From Nymphaea colorata (lineage: Eukaryota; Streptophyta; Magnoliopsida; Nymphaeales; Nymphaeaceae), in NCBI RefSeq assembly GCF_008831285.2, contig NC_045139.1:27872808-27936807 (forward strand): a stretch of DNA of 64,000 nt. The letters are read 5' to 3'. The first letter of the stretch is position 1; every line of letters starts with the position of its first letter. Below are positions 37,300 through 51,200 of the stretch, piece by piece. Made by a program: the position numbers and the translations under genes. The notes under the pieces were generated by a model. It had not been told where the DNA came from and did not search any database. It was given only the letters and a program-made list of their open reading frames with translations.

Positions 37300-39233
37300 G
37301 GATCTGAAATATTAGGTTTGACGAAGAGACGGGTCTGACATGACCCGCCCCGAAGCAGATGCACATGGGCCATAGGTGACGTGCCCCGCTTCCTTCCAGC
37401 TTAGTAAAAAGAAAGAGAGAGAAAGAGAGATCACCTTCGCTTCCTCGCGCCTGTTAGCATCGTTGCCTCTCCCACGTAAGTCTCTCTCGAACTTTCTTTG
37501 TTGCCCGCCTTTGTTACCGGCTAAGTTTAGGGCTTTGGGACGGAAGAGATCTCTTCGCGACTTCTCGCACAAGAAACAGAAAACCTAAATTCGCGAACGA
37601 AGAACCTAGGTTTTTCGATTCGAAATCTTTATAATTTCATATCTTCTTTGTTCCAACTGATAGATCCGGGAGTTTGGTTATAGGACATCTAGCCGTTGGC
37701 GATTTTGAATATGGAATTCTGAACTTATTGCTCACCCTTTATGAGCAAATCTGGTTGATTTGCGAAAGTTTCATCTACAAGTTTTGAATTCGAGAACTTT
37801 GTTAGTTGGACCATTATTTTGTTCAATTTATTTCTGAACAAGTAAGGTTCGGTGGTAGGTCTAGCCCCGTTAATCGCACGTCGCGGCTTCTTTCAGGAGC
37901 TGACGTTGGTTTCAGGTGCATGGAGGCAGGAAATTTAGAATGCTTATATCTCGAGTTGCAGTATTACTATTTTGATGATGTTGGCTGACGCTGAACCTGC
38001 GTTCTACGTTGGCACGATCTGTATACAGAGTTGTAGCTTGAGATGATATGCAGTTTTCTGCCTTTTTATGATGGTTCTGAAGGTTTAATATGTATATTGG
38101 ATAAAAATGTATTGATGCGCTCATCCTCCAATTGCCAATACATTATGGATGTCGTATGGATGACTGATAATTCCTTATTTAATTGTGGCACTTGACTAGG
38201 GACTGTTATCTCTTAGCATGATTGATGGCATCCAGAATGCTATTTCTACTGTTGTAGTTGTAGTCTTCTCAATGGAGAATTAGTGGCAGTTGAACTATTC
38301 TTTTAGACATTTAGACGGAACTGAACTTAGAATCTTTGTATGTAAGAGGCTGCCCCTTAAGTGGGGAAAGGCGTATGTGTCAGGTATGTTTAAGATCATT
38401 TGATTTTGTGTCGTTTGGATTGGTATAGGTCCAACATTTTTTCCTTTGTGGTGACCTTTGGATCTCACAGAAATCTTTTTTCCTACTTGTAATTATCTTG
38501 TCTATAAATGTATGTTTTGCATTCTTATGGTTACTGTCTTCCCATGCACACTTGTGATGGACAGATGGGGATGTGGAACACATTAATTTTGTGTTTTTTT
38601 TTATATAAATAGGCTTTTCTTACTGGACCAGTATCATATTTTTGCATCATCCAAGAAAAGCTGAACATGACATTCGTCCGAGACACACAAGCATACAAGC
38701 ACTCGTACATTCGTATGAGACCCACAAGCATACAAACACTTGTACATTTGTACGAGATTTACGAGCCCTCGTACTACGGTACGAGATTCATTAGTATCCA
38801 TGCACTTGCATTTTGATGTGAGATTTCTATGCTCCGGCGCACACAAGCATGCAAGCACATGCACGCCAATGCATGAATTTCACAAGTGCTTACAAGCATA
38901 AGACCTTTCACAAGCACACAAGCAACCAAAGTTTAGAAGCACAAAGGCATTCCAAGTTTTCAAGCAAACAAGCATGAGCTTTTACAAGCCTACAAGTACA
39001 CTCATCGCTAGATTAGAACGACGACGACTCTAGTGGAGACGACTGTTCCAAGGCGAACAAACTCTCATTTGATAAATTGAACTCACTACTGATGTCCAGC
39101 GCTTTGGTTAATTTACAGGTCTGTACTGCTGATGTGCTGCTGCATAGGAGATATGAAACCATTTTGCATTTTTTTTACCTGTTAAATAACTTTGGGAAAA
39201 TCAAACCCCTCACGTAAGATTTCTTTGCTGAAT
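37300..39233 (+). promoter_or_regulatory. Promoter and 5' UTR region of the YTH gene
   Basis: Composition shifts to C/T-rich and CpG-containing sequence at about 37390-37580, as in plant 5' leaders. A good donor, CACGTAAGTC, at about 37473 and an acceptor-like TTAATTTACAG near 39118 suggest a 5' UTR intron of about 1.6 kb; this is inferred. Between 38660 and 39000 is a loose repeat of ACAAGCA, CTCGTAC and ACGAGA words. Confidence 0.45.
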
Positions 39234-42200
39234 ATGTTGGTGCATGATGCAAAGGCCAAATCTTCAGATGTGGAAGGTGTGAAGGAACAGGTACTTGTAC
39301 CTCTGTCTGCAAACATTCTATATTAGATGTAGAAGTTCATGGCAGCTATGATTCACTTCTGTTTTCAGCCCGTGGCAAGTGAAGGTGAGAAGATGGCCTC
39401 ATCTGATGTCTCGTTAGATTCCTCCACAATTGATTGTTCAAAGGATGTAGCAGGACAACCTGGCTCACAGGAAGTAAGTGGAGTGAGTAATGAAATGCAC
39501 ACTCCCACTGTATATGCACCTCAACCTATTTATTATGGAGGTTAGTTCTGTCACCTACCATCCCTTTGGATATGTTTGATTTTGTTGATGGAATAAACTT
39601 AAATAACGTTGTTTGTGGTGCTTGTGAAAAAGATATTGAAAAGAAAAGTATCTTGATGGTTTTGCAGAGCCTACTCTTTCTATTATTTGGCTGGGTTTCC
39701 ATAGAAATTGCAGCCTGCTAAAGTCAAAATAGCTGAATGGTTAATTTCCATCTTTCACTGGCCGTCTTTTCTGTCCAATTTTTTGCTCTGATCTAGCTTG
39801 ATAACTTTCCCATATGAACTTGCTTAGTGTAACCACTCCATTTCTCCTTGAGTCACTGTGCAGATTTTATGTATGCCTGTTGTATTTTAGTTGTAGACCA
39901 AGGTAATTTTATCTATTTTTGCTCCTCTTTAATAAGCCATATCTTCATGGTTAACATTGTCATTCCTTTATGTTTATGAGGTAAAGGGAGCTAGGTCATA
40001 TAGATTGTTATAGTCTTTTACCTTTATCTCCAAATGGGAAAGTTTCTTCTCCGAGGCTTCATTTGTTTCAAATGCTAAAAGAAAAATCTATAAGAGTTAA
40101 GACATGGATTTTGATGTAAAAAAAGCAACTTCATGAGAAAGAACAATTTGACTTTGCCAACAAAATGGCATGACTCAGGACAATATGCTCTTGGTAGTGC
40201 TGTGCCCTAAATACTTTCATTGCTATACTATTGGTTGTGCCACACCAGTAACAGTATTGTTTTCCTGCAGAAACAACAAAAATCTCTAAAGCAATAGGCC
40301 CCAATAATGTATTTTGTTGTGTGTATACTGTATACTTTGACATAACATTGGAGCTGTATTAGATATTTGTGTTATTTAGAAGGACTTTTTGTAATGTAAA
40401 GGAGAAGAAGCTATGTCACATGGGTATGGGTATGAGTGCGGGTATCGGTGCAGGTACGAGTACAGACCATTTTCAAAAAACTTGGGTGTGGGGGTATGGC
40501 CATACACACACAAATATATATATATATATATATATGTCAAAACATTTCAAACAAAATAACATATTCACATATATATATATATCAAAAAATTACAAACAAA
40601 ATAACATATTCATAAATCATGATCCAAAATCTCTCCAATTTTTCCCACTTCTCTTCTCCTTGCTCTTCTTTCGACCACCGTCTTCCAATCACCGGCGATT
40701 GGCGACTGAAAACTCTCTTTTTTAGGCGAGTCTCGTTCAGTCCTCTCTCTCTTTCTCTTTTTCTCTCTCTCTAACTCATCTCCTGAAACCCCTCCACCTC
40801 AACCCTCTGCGTCGAGGCGCAGGGTCTCTGCAAACCCTTTGCCTCAAGGCAGAGGGTCGAGGAAACCCTATGCAAAATTCCGACAAGCAGTCCCTCTCCT
40901 TGGCCATCGGATCGAATACAGCAACAACCACAAAATATACAATCTTATGCATTAACGGAAGAACGAAACTCGATCAGAAATGAAGAAAACAACAAACAAA
41001 AGAACAAAAATGAAGACGAAGTGAAGAACCATCGTCGTTCGCCCGCCATCGTTCGCTTGCCATCGTTCTTCACAAAACAAACGAAATCTCCTTTGCCACT
41101 TGCCGTTTGCTGTTCGCCGCCTGCCGTCATCGGTCTTTGTCGGTGAAGAGTGAAGACGAAGAACCATCGTCGACGAAAATATGTTTAAGGGTTTCGATAA
41201 TTTTAACGTGAAAATTGTAAAAAATGTTAAAATGTAAAACATGTTAAAATCTATAATCGGACCATTTTGGACTCGATCAACTTTGACCGAGTCCGAAAAA
41301 GGTTGAATTCGACCCCGGGTATGTTGACCGTACCTGGTGCGGTCAACACTGCACCCGCACTTGTACCAGTGTCATATCGGTACTCCTCAAGAGGAGTACC
41401 GGTGTTACATAGAGAAGAAGGAACAATTTGCTTTTGATCTTAAGATGCATTAGATCTCATGATACTTTTGAGATTGTACCAGCTTGCCCTTTGTACACAA
41501 TGACATGCACTCAATTGAGAATTTGAAACATTGTCAAGATATTGTACTCGGAAAAATATCAGCAAGCTTTTTCTCAGGCATTTTTCCATGAGGTTATTTT
41601 TCTCAGCAAATTTCGAGAAAAATCTGGGTAATTTTTTTTAAGAAAATAAAAAATTTTAAAAATTAGAAAAAATAAAATAAATGAGAACTGAGAAGCTAAT
41701 ATTAAACCAAAAAATTATCAAAATCGCGAGATGTTCATTTTTGCCGAGTGAGATTTTTTTGATATTTTTATTTTACTTACTTTTCTCGTAAATATCGTGA
41801 GATTTTCAAAAATTTCACAAGATCTGTGCCAGTGGTTTGAAATAGGGATCACCAGTTCTTAATCTTGGAAGATCATCCAATCATGAACTAGTGTGATTGG
41901 ATCAATTTGACTTTTTTTTTGGCCGGTTGTAGTGGTTAGTGCACAGATGTCATCGAGCTGCTGGTATACATATTTTAATGGTTGAGATTTGCTGTGCCAC
42001 TGTCATTTTTATATGAATATTATCTATAATAGTTGTTTCAAGCTTCTATGAAGTGTTTTTAGGTGATCAAATAGATGGAAGTTCATGGTAGGTTTCATCT
42101 TAGCTGGTGAGATGAAGCAAATTTGATACATAAGCATATTTTGGTGGTTCATGCCTTCATGGTGACCATGTCTAGTTTGGCGTGTTAATTAGCTCTCCTG

Positions 42201-45200
42201 CATATCAGTCCATGCATTTTGGATTTGGTTTTGTTTGATATTTCATATTGCTTATTTGTCACAGGGTTTTTAACTTGCTAATCCACTGCATTGAGTTTTG
42301 CATATTGGTACCAGTTCTACTTGTTCATGCTTGTGTAGGAGCTTTGGAATATTTGTAGTTTGAGAATTACTTAAGATGGACAAAGAAAAGGTTCTGCATG
42401 TGGTCTGATGAACACTAAATATTTCTCTTGGGATGAATATCTGAAAATATACTTCAGGGCATTGAATACTAGAGAGTATGGGGGATAGGATAAAGGAAAT
42501 CATAGGTTGATGATGAAGACTATGCAACAGCTTCCTCTGAGTGGGATAAGAACTTTAAGCAAAGTCATGGGCTTTGGGTTTGGTAGAGCATGTTATAGCT
42601 CTAAGAAGTTTAAGAATAGTAAAAAAATAGTTAAGTTTGATGATTCAGTGGAGTTCTTGGAGTATATGTATGCTCAAGCCAACTGGCTGGGACATGATTT
42701 GAAGAGATTATAGTAGAGAAATTAAACTATGTTTCTTTGCTTGCTATTTCAGCAGTTTTCTGTTACCCTTACTATAGGTTGCCTAACATGGAATATAGTA
42801 TTCATATTATGTCCTTCTGGATCATAGTAGATGTAAGGGACATGCAGAGTGTGACAGAGTAGAAGCTGAAGCCAATGATAAACAAGAAGCTATAGACACT
42901 TCATGAGCTGAACTTGATAGAGTATGAGTAGCATTATTCATCAACCTGTTTTGCCTTCTCTGGCACATTAAATAGTTTATTTTTCTTCAAGAACCTGTTT
43001 TGCCTCCTTTGGTGCAGTGAATAGTTGATTTCATGGTTAAAGAGGCAAGGACAAAATTTGGGTAGTAAAGGCTAAATGAGGTAGTCTTGACTGTGACTTG
43101 AAGGTTGGTGGTGAAGGGGGTAGTAGGTCTATGGACATAGAGAGAAAATGAGTTCAACCATTGAAAGATGAACTGAAATGCAGTATTATATGAGTAGCCA
43201 GCCTGGGCCAAGTATTTGGCATGATTTTGTGGCTGTCCACCAGCAAAACATATTAAGTGCCTTCTAATCACTTGGTTGATTAAGACCTTCATTTATCTGT
43301 TGTGTTAGGGATAATAGGTTGTGCTAAGTTCCACTTGAATAAAAAAAATATTCTCACCAGAAGTTACTTAGGAACACCATATGTCTGTTGCTATATATGC
43401 TGCATGCCCCCAGATATGACAGTCATCTACAAATTCCTTCTGTGTTTTTCTTCATCCTCGGCCACTTCAAGGTAGGTTAATCTGCTGGTGGCTGCAGAAG
43501 GTGGTCTTCATGTGCAGCGCATGGAGTGGCATGGAAATGCTCTAGGATTTACCAGAAAAGGTGTATCCTGGCAAGTAGATGTAGTTATTATAGTGGATCA
43601 CAGGATCAGCCTTTATTTCTGTTTGATATTTCCTTCATTTCACCAGATTCTCTTCCACTTTTTGCCTTAACTTTAGGATGTTGGGGCATTGAGAGTGGAG
43701 CTCCCTCACTTGCTCCCATAAAGTAAATGTTGGAACAGTTTAGCTGGGAGGCTATTCCTGCAGCCTCCGGAGAATTCAAAAATTATTGATTTTTTGGGTA
43801 GGCCATCTACTACTTGGTTCTTTTCTCCTCTCTGATAATTCATTGCAAATTTGTACCCCAGAAGTTTGGTAATCCACTGCTGCTGCATAGGGGTAGTTGC
43901 TTGTTGGCTTGGCAGATAGCGAAGACTTTGATGATTGGTGACCAAAATGAAGTGATGTCATAGATAATGTGGCTAATATTGAACTGCTAACACCAACATA
44001 ATCATAATTTCCACTCGTAGGCTGAGAGCAGCTCGAACCTTCCTTTCAGATTCAACTGAAAAGGTTATCGGGTGTTTGCCATGTGACATGACTGCACTTA
44101 TACTAGTTGTCGAAGCATTTGTTCAACTAGCAGGCTTGATGAGGTAAAGCCAGCACAAGTTCCTCAGAAATAGTTTTCTTTAGTTGTTCAAAAGCTCTAT
44201 TAGCCTGATTTCTCCAATAAAAGTTGTCTCTGTGGAGCAGGACTGTTTAAAAGGAGCTGCTAATTTGACTGTGTACTGTAGTAGCCTGGTAGGCACAGGG
44301 ATCACCGAAGCTCCTTAATTGAGCCATGTTGAAGAAAAGGATGCTTGATTACATTATCATTTTAACCTTTTGCTGATGTTCCCACAAATTCTAAAGTGCC
44401 TTCTCTAGGTGTTTCAGGTTCTTCTTCCATGATTTATTGTATATCAAGATGTCAATGAAGAAGACGAGTATGACTTTCGTGATGCGCCTTGTCATGTTGT
44501 TCATAATGTTTTGAAATGTAGCAGGGGCATTCTTAAGGCCAAAGGTCATTACTATGAGTTGATAGGGAACTTCGTGTGTGCGAAACACAATTTTTTTTAA
44601 ACTCTTCCTCCACCATTGTAATTTGATGAAAATCGACATCTAAATCTACTTTGGATCACTACCATGCTCCAGGTATTCCATCTGAAGCTCTTATATGAGA
44701 TATATCAAATACTTATTTTTCATCTTATCAACATGTAACGTGCAGTACTGCATGCAGGATCATCATGTTCCGTTTTCTTTCCCCCCCCTTATGATAAGGA
44801 GTACTGAGATGAAAAAGGTCTTTGGTTGGGCTTTATGATACCATACCCCTTGTTGCAATTTCTTCCTTTAGCTTTTCATTTTCTTTCCGTTGAATGTGTG
44901 AATTGCCACATGGTCTAATTGCAACAGGCTTAGCTGCCTCTTCCAGGCAATTTGATGATCCACTCCTCTACTTCGTGGTAGTTGTGGGGCTTTTCAGAAT
45001 CATAAGAATGATGCCTTATTAGAGCATATCTTTGGCACCAACCCCTGATTTGGTATCTTCTTTACCTATGTAGCACTCAGACACTTGCAAAGTCAATGCT
45101 TGAACTCTTGTCTTGAAAATTTTGTGTGATAGGTGTTGTGGCTTCTTTTAATTGGGGGTTCTTCATGGAATTGGACCATAGTTGGCAAGCTTGTCAATTG

Positions 45201-48200
45201 CACTCAGAACAGTCAATGACTGGTTGCCAGTTCAATATGTTGACTCTATGACTTGGCTAGATATGGTCGTAAAATTTTATGAAGTATTTCTAGCAGAGAT
45301 TAATGAAGAAGTTGAACATATTTTTAAAATAACAACTAACAAGTAATATCAAGTATATAAATCGAACAACCAGAGTTTATGATGCAGTCTTTAGAGGTTC
45401 ACGCTCTAAACCCCATGGAAGAATGCAACAAAAGCAAAGTTGAACAAACCAAAAATGAAGAGAATGAACAGAAACAAAAGGGGGCTAAAATTAGGGCTAA
45501 TAGCCTAATACTCATTAATCTTGATCAAGGAATAATCACAATGAAGAAGCATGACCTTTAAATAGGGTCTCCAACACCTAAGCAGTGAGGACATTTTAAT
45601 AGGTCTGGATCCAAATAAATAGACTAAAGAAATAAACAAATGCCTAATAAAGGCACTAAGAGAACTATTGCATCAATTTATGAGCATTGAACACAAATTA
45701 CAGCAAGCAATTACAAAATAACAACTAACAGCTAATAAGCAACTTTTAACACGTAAAAAGTTGTCAAGTGCAATCAAAATATCAAATAAGTGCACAATAC
45801 GTAATGATACAAGGCGTAACAAAATTAAAGTGTGCAAGACCTGCAACAAAATTAGGTGGGCCACAAAATGCATTCTCATGTTCAAAGAAAGGAAACACCT
45901 TTGAAACTACTACTCCTTGATATTTTTAACATGAAAAATCAGAAAACAGATTAAACACCTGACAAACTAAAGGATCATCAAGGATTAAAGTTGAATTCAA
46001 TTTACTATTGCTAGAAAGAAGTGAGAGAGAGAGAGAGAGAGTGGGTTTGAGGTTGCTAGAGAGGGGGAGACCCCAGTCCTCGATAATAATCATCAGGAAT
46101 GACTGCGGGCCGGTTGGGGGGAGGGGGGGGGGGTGGATAGAGATTGTTGGGGACTCAGGAATGAGAGAGAGGGAAAGGCCCTTCTCATTGCAAATCTTGA
46201 CTTCAAAGTCAATAAACTAAGGATAAGCTTTTAACACTAAGGTCAGAAGTAGAAGAACACAAAACAGAATGAAAACAGTTGTATTTAACCACAGTAAAAT
46301 GCTTCAAAGAAGCATATCTTACGAAGGGGAATGTAACGGCTCTAGGTAGCCAATAACCATATCCATTGGAAGGCCACCAGCTAGAAAGCTAGCTTGTTGG
46401 AGCCTCCAACAGCTATAGGCTGCAGAGCTTTTGCTGCAACACAAAAATAATAAAATAAATAAAAAATTAGAAAAAAGAGCATATAACGCCTCTTATACAT
46501 GCAGCCCGATGCTATATATAGATACACACACATACATATACATATACACACCTTAACACTGACAAACCCTGAGGTTTTGCGAATTGCTAGCACTATCCTT
46601 GATGATTGTCACAGAGTTGGGAATGGAAAGAGGGAGTCAGAGAGAGAGTGACTAATTTATTTGATAGTATTTTGTTGGACAGCATTGCCGGGGGATGGCC
46701 CGCTAGTGACCGTGGCCCTTTGTCCTCTGGTGAAACCACCGCAATAGGCAATGCTCCAGGTGCAGGACAAAAGGTTTCGATAGCTTATAGTGGTGCTAGT
46801 GTACCCATTTCAAGTGTAAAATTGGGTCTTCAAAACCATACAAAATGCTGTATTGTGACATATACTACCAATTGGATTGGACCAAACTCAGCAATCTCAA
46901 TCCTAATTCTTCAATTCGATGATTCAATTGATCTAGGCTCAATTCCTCCAAAGATAGGTTTGTATGGATCCAGTCCTGTATTATTACCCAGCTTCTAGCC
47001 AATCTGAGCTGACTCAGGTGATTCCCAAATAGACTCCCTGGGTTTGCTTGTAACTCCACCTATGTACCGCCTAATCCAAATCTCATGGACATCCTTGCAA
47101 AGTCCTGTCACCCGTTGGGTTGAACACAATAGGGCATTTCTGGTACTGCTATATTCCATGGGACTTGTCAGCCCCTCTCGTAGATAACATGTGGAAATTA
47201 TCTTCAAAGTGTACTCCCTGTATTTCTTGGTGGCTTTGACTGCTGATGGTTCGGTCCTTGCAGTCTTGCACCCTTACTTCAAATGGTATATGAGTTCTAG
47301 CTTGGTATTTACAATAAGTTGCAGGTCAACTAGTGTAGATCAACGTACTAACCTCCTTGTGATTGATGTTGCTTGCCAATCTTGTGGCTCTGATAGCCTT
47401 CATTCCCTCCATTTCTTGCATTGACATCTTCAGGTCCACTTGATTCTCTTCCTTCGATCTAACCTACAGGTCCTTCTCTTTGATGTTGCTTGCCAATCTT
47501 GTGGCTCTGATAGCCTTTATTCCCTCCATTTCTTGCATTGGCATCTTCAGGTCCACTTGATTCTCTTCCTTTGATCTATCCTACAGGTCCTCTTTTAGAT
47601 TCCTCATCCTCTTTATCATGTACATGCTTAATTGTTTATGCTGATGTCCAACCATCCACTTTTCCTCCCAATTACAGTCCCTCCATGTCCTTTCATTTGT
47701 TTTTACCTTTTTAAGATACATTGGCTTGTCTTTTATGGCATTTGATTCAGCTTACCGTTCATCATGGCTCCTTGCTTACTACCATAGATTGACCTCAACT
47801 CCATACACTCTGGTAGATTTTGTTCTTTTTCTTGATGATTTTGGCCATGTTGAAGCATTTAGACAATAAATGAGGTTGAGCAGCCTGGACCTCAATTTGG
47901 AGTTCTTCCTTTAGGCTCTCGGAAGGCATCATGTTAAAGCTTCTAGCAGCCAAACCAATAACCATGTGACTGACAATTTCAAATTGTGCCTGCAAGGATC
48001 CCTTTAGCTGGATCATTATTAGTTACAATGTTAAAATTAACATAGCAAATGGGCCAAATATATACCACAATTGCCTTGGTGAACAACTCCCAGCTTGATC
48101 ACTCATGGAGGCCCTCGTACAAATGATATTTCTTGATGTCCTTGCCCTCCAACCTAACTCCGGTATTTGCTATTTTAGCCTTTGGTCAGATCCCTTGAGA

Positions 48201-51200
48201 AGTGAGATACTAGTCTGCCCTAAAACCCTAGTTAGGTGCATCATCCCTATGGAACCTTGAAATTTTTGACTTTGCTGGCTGGTATTGCATTGAGATATTC
48301 CTCTCATTTGGATCAAATGACATTGTTCCCCTTGGTCTAGTCGAAGATGACTATCCCTTTTCTCTCGATCCTTCCCTCTACGACTACCTTCATTTGGCTG
48401 TGAGGTCAGGCCTCTTGACTGATTTGCCCTTGACATTGATGCTTCTTCTAGTGCCTGAGGCATTTCCTACTGGATGAGATGCATTTGGTGGGTTTTTACC
48501 TCAGGAGGCCTTATAGCTTTTGTATTATGCTTGCAAGGTGCTTATGCTATTATTGACTCCACTCATCATCCTCTCCCACCTTGCCTTCAATGAATTAGCA
48601 CTAGGGCATGGAAAGATTTCTCCACTTCGAGGAGTTCTCTTGACAACTCTCCAATGTCCCTCTCTTGGGGCAAGTCCAATAATTTATAGTGGGGAAATCC
48701 CAGATGCATCTTCTGTCTAACAACAAAAATCTTCCAATTTTTCGAAGCTGACTTCTTAGTGGAATCTAAAGAGTTAATAGTGTGTCACCGGTTTGCAAGG
48801 GATATCAAGCGACCACAATATCGTGTGGAATTTAATATAACACTGTGGTTCTTGAATGAAGAGGAATTGGAAAATTCTGTTGCTCAGAGGCAACTTTAAG
48901 AGTTTCAAATATTTATTATTGTTAGATTTAGATCTACTCTTTTGTTCATATAATGAGTCGGTGATTGCTCCTTGTTAGTTCAGCTTGCTACACTTCTCAA
49001 GTTAATTGATTAAATACAAGGTCTTATATTCCACAACATTTCGCTGTTTCAGCTCTGACATGTGGAATTTGCTATTTGAGGTTCCAGTGCCGCATCCATG
49101 TTGACTTGAGGGGATCACTGTGTCTTGGGTGTGGTAAGACGAGTGTTATCCGTATCGTATGATATGGGCCCGTATCATGCGATATCGTATAGGTTTTCCA
49201 ATAGGTTATGCCTATGATATGCCTAGGTATTGTAAGCATATCTCCCGCATCGTGCGATATGGGGGTTGTATCGTACGATACACGATACTATTTGATGGAA
49301 AAAGGGATTTTTTTCATGCTTATTTTTAAAATAGTTCATCCCTCCCGCTTTAAATATCTCTAAGAGCTTTTGGGGGGGGGGTGGTGGGGGTGGTTTGCTA
49401 GTTTTCTGGAAAAATTGACCATATATTGGTGAGGACACTTTGTTAATATATGGTTTGGTTCAAGTCATACCTGACCCATTTACACCACACGTAGCACATA
49501 ATGGGCGGTGGAAAACTTGTAATATTTATTTTATTGTTCTTTTGTGTATTTTATTTGTAACACTTAAATGTAATTAGTTTAAGTAATGACAAGGGCCAGT
49601 TGCTCACCCAAAAGGCCCTAATTTTTCTTCTCTCTGCTTTCTTGGGCAACCTCATTCTCCTCTCTTCCTCTCGTATCTTCTTGAGACTCCATCTGGTGGT
49701 AATATATCAAAATCTTACATGGTATTAGAGCAGGTTTTGCCATTGAGAATGTCCGGTGAGAGTTTTTGATCTCTGCCCTAATCTTTTTGATCTCTACCCT
49801 AATCTCAAAACTGCTGTTTTTCTGCCCTAATCCCTCTGATTTCTGCCCTAATCCTGAAAGGCTGAAACTGCTGTCTTTCTGCCTTAATTTCCAAGGCGAT
49901 CTATCCTAGTTCCTAAAACTTCAGCCCTAATTTCCCAAGCCGTCTGCCCTAATTTCTACACCTATCTAATTTCTAGACCTATCGTGCCCTAATTTCCAAA
50001 GTCGTCTACCCTAAATTCCTATCCTTGTAGGTATAGCCTCAAAGTCCAAATATGGATCAAAACCGCAACTTCACCATCTTGTCGTCTAGCTTCTCTCTCA
50101 ACTCATCTCACAAAAACTGAACCATACCAACCTATGTCACATTGTACGGGTACGGGAAAGCGGGTACGGCCTACGGGTACTGGGTACGACATTTTCGCCA
50201 ATCTTGGTATGGCGGTACGGTGATAGTTATATATTTTTAATTAATTATATACATGAAATCAGCAAAAAAGTAACATAAATATAAGAAAATAATGCCAGTT
50301 TTGCCATAGATATGTTGTATGAAGGTAAAGGAGAAGGAGGAAGAGGTGTTAGGCAAAAATAGGTTCATTTAAAGTGACATAGGTATTATGTATGAGAAAG
50401 AAGGAGGAGTGCCGTACCACCGTACCGGTACTGGTACTTGGGCCCTTCTCACGTACCACTGTGACATAGATACCAACTATTTGACATGGAAACGTCAAAT
50501 AGTTCTCTTTATTAAGAGTCCTTGCCTCTATGGACACCTCAATGGCACCACACCTGCGCCACCAAAATGGATCATGCGGGAAGTAAAAAATGCTGCAGGG
50601 CAAGTTCAAGAAACCATCACACAAACCAATCCTGAATATGAGACATGGATGACTCATGATTAGTCTCTTGTTGCATACATTACCTCCACACTATCACTAT
50701 CAGAGGTCCAGAGGAAGTCCTGGCGGGCGTTGATGATGACCTTTCAACACTTGAGTTATAGAATGTACTCACTACTACATATTCTCAAGTATGAGAAGTG
50801 AGATTCATGCAACTCAAGAGGCAGTTCCAAGATAGCAAGCGAGGAACACACTCAGTTTTGGAGTACATACATGAAATAAAAAATGTCAGCGATCATAGGA
50901 CATCCAGTCAGTGACAAGGACAAGGTAAAGAAGGCTCTGAGTGGATTGGGGTCAGATTTTGATGTTTTCTGCACTCCTTTAGAGGTGTTACATGTTCTTC
51001 TTTCTTTTGAAGACTTGAAAGCAAAATTGATTCAACATAAAGCAAGTCGTATACAACGACAAGACTTGCCACCTTCTGGCAGTCACAATATATTGGTCAC
51101 TAGTACCCACGTCTTGCAAGGATGTCGTCCTCGAGTTTGGAACTCACAAGCAGGGACTAGGAGAGGTAACACCAAACACAAATGCACAGGCGAATGTACC

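Larger units (their letters stand above)
42987..48463 (-). mobile_element. Gypsy-B: decayed Ty3/gypsy element
   Basis: Minus-strand fragments in gypsy order. Gag is at 47795-48463 ([20 protein letters not shown]). RT is at 44391-44900 ([19 protein letters not shown]). RNase H is at 43706-43945 ([19 protein letters not shown], ending VVDGLPKK). Integrase C-terminal sequence is at 42987-43292 ([20 protein letters not shown]). The RT catalytic motif reads VFFIDILIY where FFDD is expected, a lost metal-binding Asp. The protease is not recognisable. The 45350-47190 stretch has no gypsy match and may be a later insertion. Confidence 0.8.

Noticed and set aside
37312-37588. Short frames on both strands upstream of the YTH gene
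   Set aside because: They lie in the leader/promoter with no conserved domain and conflict with the splice signals.
46606-46998. 130-codon plus-strand frame inside Gypsy-B
   Set aside because: No domain; composition like surrounding intron sequence.
47391-47521. CTATCAGAGCCACA resembling a primer binding site, twice
   Set aside because: It lies on the wrong side of the gag fragment for a minus-strand element and reads better as gag codons.
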